DNA of 64,000 nucleotides from Gnetum montanum. Lineage: Eukaryota > Streptophyta > Gnetopsida > Gnetales > Gnetaceae. Below the pieces are notes generated by a model. That model was not told where the DNA came from, ran no database searches, and worked only from the letters and a program-made list of their open reading frames with translations. Shown here piece after piece: positions 56,880 through 64,000 of this stretch (position 1 is the first letter of the stretch; each line of letters opens with the position of its first letter). Made by a program: the position numbers and the translations under genes. Where the stretch lies: positions 95,139 through 159,138 of the forward strand of contig MNCI01005261.1 of assembly GCA_015680685.1 (NCBI GenBank), written 5' to 3'.

Positions 56880-57430
56880 TGTTCTCTTGTTGTGTGGTTG
56901 CTACATACAGGCACCGTTGTATCTATGTTTCTTGGGCACACCAGTTGCATGTAGGAAATGCTAAGCATTCCTCCATGTCATCACCCTCTGAGTCACTATA
57001 TGTGATGCATGGAACTTTCTTCTTCTCGATATTTCCATAAATGTTTACCTTAGATATCTCCAAGGAAAGATCGTGGATTCCTAGGCATGCGTGTATTGTG
57101 CTCATCCATGCCCTTCCCATTATTATTGGGAAGTCCCCTTTATTGTTGTTGACTTTTATCACTAGGAAATCAGTTGGGTATGACCAACCACACACAATGG
57201 TAACGATGTCCTCCACTAATCCCAAGGGAATGGTGATGGACTAGTTAGCCAGCTCTAATTGAATAATTCTCTTCTTGAGTGGAGGCAGGTTCCAGGCTTT
57301 ATACATTTCTCGTGAGATTAAGTTGACTCTGGAACTTGAGTCATGAAGAGCCTTATGAGGTTCATTCCCAGCAACTTAGAGATAAATTAAGGGACTTCCA
57401 AGGTCAGATAGTTTCCTGGGAAGGTGACCT
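56880..57430 (-). pseudogene. Element E aspartic protease
   Basis: The active site reads ALHDSSSRVNLIS near 57320-57350, where relatives have LLDSGSSVNL, so the catalytic Gly is lost. After a stop an open stretch (56923-57225) has GLVEDIVTIVCGWSYPTDFL, FPIIMGRAWMSTIHACLG and a DSEGDDMEE tail. It follows gag directly. A 280-bp part of this segment is deleted in A. It would have processed gag. Its preservation in a pol-less element fits a gag-protease unit. Confidence 0.75.
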
Positions 57431-60006
57431 ACCTTGATCCAATCAGCAATGGTATGTGTTAACATAACCATATGCATTGAGCTCTGTTGTTGGTTTGAAG
57501 GGAGCTCTGAAGCCTTATTTGTTGGAGGAGCCTGTACAGACTCAACTGCTTGTGGTTGTGAGAGCTTGTTTGGGCTTTTGGTTTTAAAGAAAGATCTTCT
57601 TTTTGTGCGGCTGTCAAAACCAGTAGTGGGTTGAAGTTTTATAGCTCTCGTAGCATTACGTTGCTGCGGTTGAGTGGGGAGTTCCCCTTGCATTGTTGGA
57701 GCAGGTGGTAGTGGAACTACCAGCGTAAGAGTGGTGGATGGATTCAGAGGATGGTATTCATATGGTATGTCTCTTGGAGGATAAGGAGTCCTAAAATACT
57801 CACGAACTTGGTAGTAAAGTTGTGGGGTTGCATGACCCATAGAGTCACTTGGAGAAACCAGCTCCTGCATGTAGTAGCCATTCAGGTCTGGTTGCCAGTA
57901 AGGGTATTATTGTCTAGGTGGTGGCATCCCCCATGATCATGGGTATTGCCACTGCTGATGTTGCCTGCTAGGTTGTGGCAGAGTTCCACTTGGATAATAT
58001 GTTAATGGTTGGTGGAACTACCTCAGGTTACCTTGGGGATAAGGTAACTGATGGGGTGCTTGCCATTTGTTAAATATTGGGTTGAGTGCATACACCTCGG
58101 ACTCTTGCAGATGTGAGATTATTGGGCAACATCCCTTAGGATGGTCATATTGGTAGATCTCACATCCACCGATATTGTCTGTGTCAAAATCCACAACCTC
58201 ATCGACGATAGTCATTTTTCCCTTACCCTTGTTACATGCAAGGCCTGAATCTCTCCACTTTTTCTTGTCATGGTCACTACTTCGTTCCTCCTTAGAATCC
58301 TCTATGATTTTTAGGATAGTTTCAATTTTACTATCTAAGGAGCTCCATATTTCATCTACCTTAGCTGACACTTTTGTTGTTAATTTCTGAAGCAACAAGG
58401 CTTTTCTTTTCACAAACTCTTTGAGTGGTGACTCATCCTCTTCATCGCAGAATCTCACTCCCCTCATTCGGAGGGAAGGATCACGGTTATACTCTTCCAT
58501 GCTTTCTCTTTTCCATAGCTCCTCTTCTTCTTTAGCTACTTGCTCCAACAATCTATGAATTTCATGGGACCTAAGTTTAGATAATATCCCTTGGGCATAT
58601 GTTCCAAGGGTTCTCCTGGTTTCATGTCTTAGCCCATCTACGAGGTGGCAGAGTTGATCCCGTTGTGCATAACCATGGCCCAGGAAAAGATGTAGTAATG
58701 CATAATATCAGCCCATGGCAACATCCAAGGGTTTGTGATTACCCTACTTCCATCCTTGGATCTACTTACGCAAGTTGGACACTCTTGAGTATGTTTGGTA
58801 TTTATCGTTAAACAATTCTAGCATTGTACTTCACCTCCTAATGGTCTCCAGTTCTAAGGACCGTTACAAACTCTCTACTTCTTTTATGAGTGTCCTAGGG
58901 AACAACTTTAACTTTTGTCACTCAATTTCAATATTCTGTAAGGCACAGGCATAGTGGAATTCTTGTAAATGGTTTTGCGGATCAGCATTGTATCCCCCCT
59001 CAAACCGTGAGATATTATTCATGTCTAGTCTCTTGATTGGACTATCTTTTTGGTGCCTTGTAGGTATTCTCACAACCTCTGTAATATCTAACATACTTCA
59101 GGTTGCTAGTAGGGGCTCATCATGATCATCTCTCTCATGACGTCTATGATGCCTACGTGGTTCCCTACTTTCCCTTCTTTCATGCCTTGACTCTCTAGAG
59201 TTCCCTCATCCTCACTCTCGACTCTCTCATCGAGGTCTCTCATTTTGCTTACCCTTATCCTCACTGTTGTGCTCCTTGTGACTACGTCCTGATGTGGAAG
59301 GAGAGGGTGAATGATGCAATGAAGGGGAAGAAGAAGGAGAACCATCACCATGACAATGTTCCTTACCTTCTCTTCAGTGGCTACGGCCCCGATCGTGATG
59401 ATGATTAGAATGCTTACCCTTATCTTGTGCTTATGTTCCCTTAGTGAACACTTGGTGTTCATGGGAATCAGAACCAGGGTTGTGTATCATGGAGTGTAGG
59501 TTCTGATACCCCACCTCCTCACTATCGTTAGGAGGGGGAACATCATCTTGTGGAGATCCTATTAAGATAGGTTCACCACCCTTAACTTCTCTTATGATGG
59601 GCGAAGCATTGCGGGGGCCTTTGCCCTTCAATGTTGTATGGTGGCTCTCCTGCCACGAGTCCCTTAGACATTGCACTGTTGTGGGATGGTAATCCCTTAT
59701 TTCATAATCTTCTACAATGTATTCAGTGTATAATTCTGTCATTCCTATCTATGCAAGAGCACGAAGAAGCATGTTAGGGACTACCTAATCTGGAGGTAAC
59801 ACTATGTTACCTTGCAAGTCTCTCCAATGTAGTTGTTCATCCTGATGGAGGATAAAGTTAAAATCAGGTATATACTCATCATGATGAGTATATACCACCC
59901 GATATTGTTGAGGAACTGGCAATTTTTGGTTATGTGTTTGGTGCTGTTGACTATCTCTAGTGTGATGCCTAGGTAGCGAAGTGCTCTTGTTCGAAGAAGA
60001 AGACAT
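57431..60006 (-). pseudogene. gag: Element E gag
   Basis: The start is the ATG at 60006 (MSSSSNKSTSLPRHHTR), with no stop for 73 codons (VVYTHHDEYIPDFNFILHQD). A Ser/Arg-rich linker lies at 59110-59460 and the gag core at about 58600-59000, broken by stops. An open coiled-coil-rich part (58018-58551) contains a zinc knuckle with one Cys lost (CEIYQYDHPKGCC). The Pro/Tyr-rich tail (57376-57870) leads straight into protease. The order is identical to A and P1. Confidence 0.8.
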
Positions 60007-60132
60007 TGTGTCTTATTCGATGTGCTAATTAACCATTATATAAATTTTCTTTTAATTAACCCTAAGGGTTCTTTTAATCTTCCAATGATGTGGATAATTT
60101 CCTATGTTCTACTTAGCCCACAAACAACTTAG

Positions 60133-60151
60133 TCCCCGACAACGACACCAA
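60133..60151 (-). promoter_or_regulatory. Element E primer binding site, tRNA-Asp type
   Basis: The minus strand reads TTGGTGTCGTTGTCGGGGA next to the 5' LTR, close to the plant tRNA-Asp(GTC) complement. Confidence 0.8.
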
Positions 60152-60966
60152 TGATGAGTGGCGAGGTACCCCTACACTCAACCATATGAATACGAGCGTT
60201 ACACGCGTGATCCAGTCGAACTCCACAGACTAAGTGCCTACATGCCTTATGGAACACTTAAGGTTAATCGTTTGTTATCTTCCCAGAATTACTTATATTT
60301 GTCACAGTTGTATGGTTAAGTAAGTCTGAGGTATGTGATTTTTATAGTTTTTATGTTTTATCGCCTATGCTAGTGAGGTGAAGGGTGAAGAGACTAATTA
60401 ACTAACTTTAACTAACTAACTAAGTCTTAATTAACCTAGCATCAGCATCCGTTTCCACTTACCGTTCACACCCTAAACCAATGCAACCTTGGTTACCAAA
60501 TGCTATTCATTACTGGGATTACCAAGCGTAATGCATGTGCTCGAAGTGGTCGTACTGAATGCACTTAACTATGGGAGAAGGATTGAGAGAGATTTAATGA
60601 ACTAATAAAGCATTTAAACATTGAACAATAAATGACAATAAATAAAGTCCTATCTAGCTTAGTCCATGCACTGCAAGGTTTATCCAAGAAGTTCATCTTT
60701 ATTTCCATACACAAACTTGTGTTCAGGTACAATATTTGCTCGAATAAAGATCCGTTCACTTTGGAGATCCTATTGTAGGCACATGGAAATTATCCTATCT
60801 TTGGAGAGGTAAAACAGCCAGAGTTTCGCTATGGTCTAGGCCTAGATGTTGAAATAAGGGAGAGTCGCATCTTATTTATAGATTTGGCGACACACTGCGA
60901 TATCACGTACGCGATATCATAGGGGAAGATGTGATATCGTGGCCCATGCGATATCGCATCCCATCA
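60152..60966 (-). repeat. 5' LTR of element E
   Basis: 815 bp, TGATGGGATG...CCACTCATCA on the minus strand. TATA box TATAAATA at 60873-60880. The palindrome cluster at 60896-60958 includes TGCGATATCACGTACGCGAT, upstream of the TATA box. Confidence 0.9.
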
Positions 60967-61530
60967 CCCTTGTAAGCAAAATTTTCTCACTTTGTAATGA
61001 ATGTCACTTATATCAGTCATTTTTATCATCCATAACTTGATTATATCCTGAAAAATCATCTAGAAAAGAGTAAATTCAACATCCTAATACTTTGATTAAC
61101 ATTTCAACTATCCTAGGTAAAGGATATGTCTTTTTTTGAAGCTTGATTCAAATTTCTAATATCAACGCATAGCCTAATATCACCATTGTTATTCCTTACA
61201 TGAACTAGAGTAGCTAGCTAGATTGAATATCTGACATGATATTTAATTCTAGCTTGTAGTAGCTTTTTGATTTCAACTTCCATGGTTGGCTCAAATGATA
61301 AATTAAACTTCCTTTGTTTTTGCCTAATCTCTTTACAATCTTTAACCAATGGAATTTTATGAGTTATCACATTGGGCTTAAATTTTTTAAAGTCATCATA
61401 GAACCATGCAAAATTATCTAGATTATCCTTTAATAGAGATAGAATCTTCTATTTGAAAACTGGATTATTTTCTTTTGTAATATTTAACATTTTTTGATAC
61501 TTTGTGGATCCTAAATTTATTACTTCATAA
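60967..61530 (-). pseudogene. Element F RT, N-terminal part
   Basis: The minus strand reads NFAWFYDDFKKFKPNVITHK, IPLVKDCKEIRQKQRKFN, EVEIKKLLQARI, DIRLCVDIRNLNQASKKD and GYNQV, the standard order for plant gypsy RT. It ends at the E insertion and continues at 53991. Stops and frameshifts are present. Confidence 0.8.
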
Positions 61531-61799
61531 GCTTAATCATCTATATTTTGGACATTCATCCATTTAAATAGCCTTTTGCTAAACTACATTCATGATCAAC
61601 TATCTTCTTAGGAATGACATTTGACCTAAGCTTTGATGCAACTACTATTTTGAACATAATCTTATTTTCAAATTCTTCTTTATTATTTAAGAATCTAAGT
61701 AATTGAACATAATTCTAAAATACTTGGAAGTGCTCCACTTTATTTAGAACTAAAGATAGATGCTTGATTTTTATTATAACCCTTCTATATTTTTTAATC

Positions 61800-62190
61800 C
61801 TTTTAGAATTTAGTGTTGATGCCATTGTAGCTAGCTCATCTACTAACTAGTTGTTCTTCCTACATATATGCTTTATCTCATACCACTTAAATTGGTCAAA
61901 CAAGTTATAGATGAGTTGTTTGTGTAGGCTGAAGAATGAACGTTTCACTACACATTCATCTTTAACTTGTTCACAAATAAGCCTAAAATCTCCTTTAATT
62001 AAAATTATTTTTATTCCTTTCTCTAAAGCTTATTTAATTCCAATATATAAGGCTTCGTATTTAGCTTTATTATTAGTACAAGGAAAAGATAATTGAACAA
62101 CTTTGAAATTTTTCTTAGATTTTTTTAAATATTGTTCTAACTTTGACCCCTTTTGAGTTATAAGACCCATAAAAATATAATTTCCGTTTT
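61800..62190 (-). pseudogene. Element F RNase H-like domain upstream of RT
   Basis: The minus strand reads KLYFYGSYNSKG (family FDGS, here the catalytic Asp is Tyr), then LSFPCTNNKAKYEALYIGIK, LIKGDFRLICEQVKDE, and after 61920 FDQFKWYEIKHICRKNN and VDELATMASTLN. This is a complete second RNase H outline with the TNNxAEYEAL signature. It lies between protease (62360-62680) and RT (61530), not in the usual place after the first RNase H. The domain would remove RNA from RNA-DNA hybrids; this copy has stops and one changed active-site residue. Confidence 0.75.
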
Positions 62191-62359
62191 ACCTTGCTTT
62201 GAATTTCTCTTTTCTCTAGGGCTTGAACTTGTATGAGTGAACATGCTCTTATTTCAATATCTTTCATTTCGATGACTTTAATATTTTCATCTAAAGTAAT
62301 GTTTTTAACCATTAAGAACATGCTATATATGTATATTTGATTAGGCTCTCCTTTCCATG

Positions 62360-62840
62360 GTAGCCACATCTGTGAATAATCTATGGATATATATCTAGAA
62401 AATTTTTTGCTATAGCTTCACTTAATAGAAGACTATATGAATATGGGATATCAGCTACTTGGATGTTTATCCTACTCTTAATGTAAGGCTCTAAAGAAAT
62501 TTGAAGTAAAACACTTGGTAATTATCTTATGTCTTTCGCTTTGCTCTTATCTACTTAGACAATCTTCTTGTTGGACTATTTTGGCAATAATCATAACTGC
62601 TTACAAATGGATAATGACATAATGGTTGATGTAGCTCCTAAATCACCTAAAAAATATGTATATATTTACCATTAAACTTCATAATAGGAAGAAATGGAGG
62701 AGCTTCTTTATCTAGAGTATAGGGATATTTAGATTTTATTGTTTTATCCCCATTATAAACATGGCTTAATTCAAATTCCCCAATCTTCTTCCTAGCCTTG
62801 ACCAGTACTAAAAATTTCTTTTGCTGACTTTCCATTTGTG
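62360..62840 (-). pseudogene. Element F aspartic protease
   Basis: An open stretch at 62647-62835 (LSHVYNGDKTIKSKYPYTLD, PPFLPIMKFNGKYIHI) is followed, in another frame, by FLGDLGATSTIMSLSI, the retropepsin active site with DLGA. Further on, INIQVADIPYSYSLLL resembles the C-terminal half of gypsy proteases. One frameshift separates the two parts. Confidence 0.65.
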
Positions 62841-64000
62841 ATATCTAATATATATTAACATTTTCCTTGACATGCTTAATTTTTTCTATTAAATCATGTC
62901 CTCCATCACCATAAAAGCTTGATTTCTAAAACCACTTAGTGGTAAACTAGTTTTAAGGATTTTAGTCTATCTGTGTATTCTTTTCTTTTTTTCTTTTCTT
63001 TTTTGTCAGGTTCAAAAGTCTTTCTCTTGTTAGAAGGATCAGTAATGACATTAGGAGACCTAGATGTAGTGAGATTTTCTTTTCACCATATGTTATATTT
63101 GGATCCATCATTGTTGTTGCATTCCTCATCCAAAGATGAATCTTCTTCCGAACTTGTTAAGGACAAAGTGTCACTTGTTTTATTATTAGATGATTTGCTA
63201 GTGTAATGAATACCAAATAGCTCATTATCAGATTTAATGTTGAGAAAATTAGAAATGGCTATGTGACTTTCATCTTTAGAATGTACTGATTTGGTCTCTT
63301 AATGTTGGTGTTTCCTATGTTTCTTTTCTTCTTTTATCATAACTTTAACCAATGCTTTTTCTAATTTGATTACTTTGTTGGACAATTATTTCATTACCTT
63401 TTCATTCTTAGATTCTTCTTTAGAATTTTTATTTTCTTAATCTTGATCCCTATCGGTCATAGGAGATAATGCTTTAAACTAAGCTAAATTTTGTACAAAG
63501 ACCAATGCTTGTTGTTTAGTTTTTTGGTACTCTAGCGATTTCTCCATTAGCTAAGTTTAGCTATTTTTCTAATTGGATAGCTTCATTAAAGAAATCATTT
63601 AGAGTTAGCGTATTTGAAGTTCTTGTTAGCTAGATTGAAATGTTAGGATTAACAACATTTAGATAAGTTTCACTAAGTGTCTCATTTGACGATCTATACT
63701 ATCTCTAAAATAATTCAAAAATTGGTTGGAATTTAACGTTAAATTCTCTAGATGACTTCTTAGTCCCTTTCTTGATATAGACTGACCCATAATATCATTG
63801 ATGTTGGTGTATTTGGTTGCCAAACTAAGCTAAAAATAAATCTTGCTTATCATCCATTTGGTGATGCTATTGTTTGACAAATTAGAATACCAAAGTTAAG
63901 CCATATCTTTCATATTTGCTACAAATAGCTTATAAGCTTGATCTTTATGTTAAATATTTATTTGAGCTAAGGCTAATTCAAATAAATTGACATATTCTTC
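62841..64000 (-). pseudogene. gag: Element F gag, partial
   Basis: Near the window end the minus strand reads LFELALAQINI, DQAYKLFVANMKDMA and LWYSNLSNNSITKW, the retrotransposon-gag core. The segment at 62870-63500 is Lys/Glu/Ser-rich and has no clear zinc knuckle. The start lies beyond the window. Confidence 0.55.

Larger units (their letters stand above)
53992..60966 (-). mobile_element. Element E: pol-less LTR retrotransposon (gag + protease) inside F RT
   Basis: Two LTRs (53992-54794 and 60152-60966) are flanked by a perfect target duplication CCCTT (53987-53991 and 60967-60971). Minus-strand order: primer site, gag, protease, purine tag, spacer, polypurine tract. Protease is followed within 300 bp by sequence that in P1 lies after integrase, so RT, RNase H, integrase and ORF2 are missing. 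By eye the two LTRs differ at about 5% of the first 300 bases, so E is probably the youngest element here. It interrupts F between the RT GYNQ and FGFLND blocks. Confidence 0.92.
51830..64000 (-). mobile_element. Element F: Ogre/Tat-like Ty3/gypsy retrotransposon, split by E
   Basis: Minus-strand remains of gag (63550-64000), protease, an RNase H-like domain, RT, the standard RNase H and integrase are read from right to left. Element E is inserted in RT at 53991/60967. The RNase H and linker blocks (for example VKEMGLVKLMAKEAKVFA before integrase) look like the Ogre/Tat lineage and differ from P1. Neither LTR was found: the right end is outside the window, and the left end is unresolved next to G. 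All frames are broken. Confidence 0.75.

Overview
This window looks like intergenic DNA from a seed plant. It is made almost entirely of nested, decayed LTR retrotransposons. The sequence is AT-rich, has N gaps, and shows no intact host gene, rRNA or recognisable tRNA. I cannot name the species. The evidence for a plant is plant-type Ty3/gypsy elements with a tRNA-Asp(GTC)-type primer site, an Ogre/Tat-like reverse transcriptase region, a Ty1/copia gag of the UBN2 type, and captured fragments of an HSP70 gene and a pentatricopeptide-repeat (PPR) gene. My element names are A, P1, H, B, G, C, F and E.

Layout, left to right. Element A (1-4214, minus strand, cut by the window edge) carries gag, a damaged protease and one LTR. 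It sits inside the 5' LTR of P1 (4215-16892, plus strand). P1 is the only near-complete element: LTR, primer site, gag, protease, RT, RNase H, integrase, a long spacer, a downstream second reading frame (ORF2) and a 3' LTR, all full of stops. P1 abuts an older relative, H (about 16893-22202 and probably 31776-34010, plus strand), which keeps RT, RNase H and integrase remains followed by a degenerate ~75-bp tandem array. Element B (22203-31775, minus) is inserted in that array with target duplication CTTGT/CTTGC. B carries its own 3.3-kb insertion with the HSP70 and PPR fragments. A gag-only copia-like element G follows (35017 to about 51130, plus). G is split by element C (38663-47160, minus, target duplication GTCCT), and its 3' LTR is split by a 1.5-kb Helitron-like insertion. 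The right end is an Ogre/Tat-like element F (minus, running off the window). Its RT gene is interrupted by element E (53992-60966, minus, target duplication CCCTT).

A, B, C, E, P1 and probably H are one lineage. P1 encodes a pol region, but B, C and E have gag and no RT, RNase H or integrase, although each is bounded by two LTRs and a 5-bp target duplication. They probably moved using enzymes supplied in trans by P1-like elements. Two pol-less designs are present: gag plus protease (E, and probably A) and gag plus ORF2 (B, C).

The most unusual signals are these. (1) A short polypurine tag, consensus AGTCATGGGGG, recurs at four fixed places in each element of this lineage; the last copy is the ordinary 3' polypurine tract. 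(2) Clusters of the palindrome GATATCGCGTACGCGATATC lie upstream of the TATA box in the LTRs, with an extra cluster inside C. (3) In F an RNase H-like domain lies between protease and RT. (4) The copia-like LTR carries an array of AGACATCT palindrome halves. A 264-bp perfect inverted copy bounded by single Ns is probably an assembly artefact.
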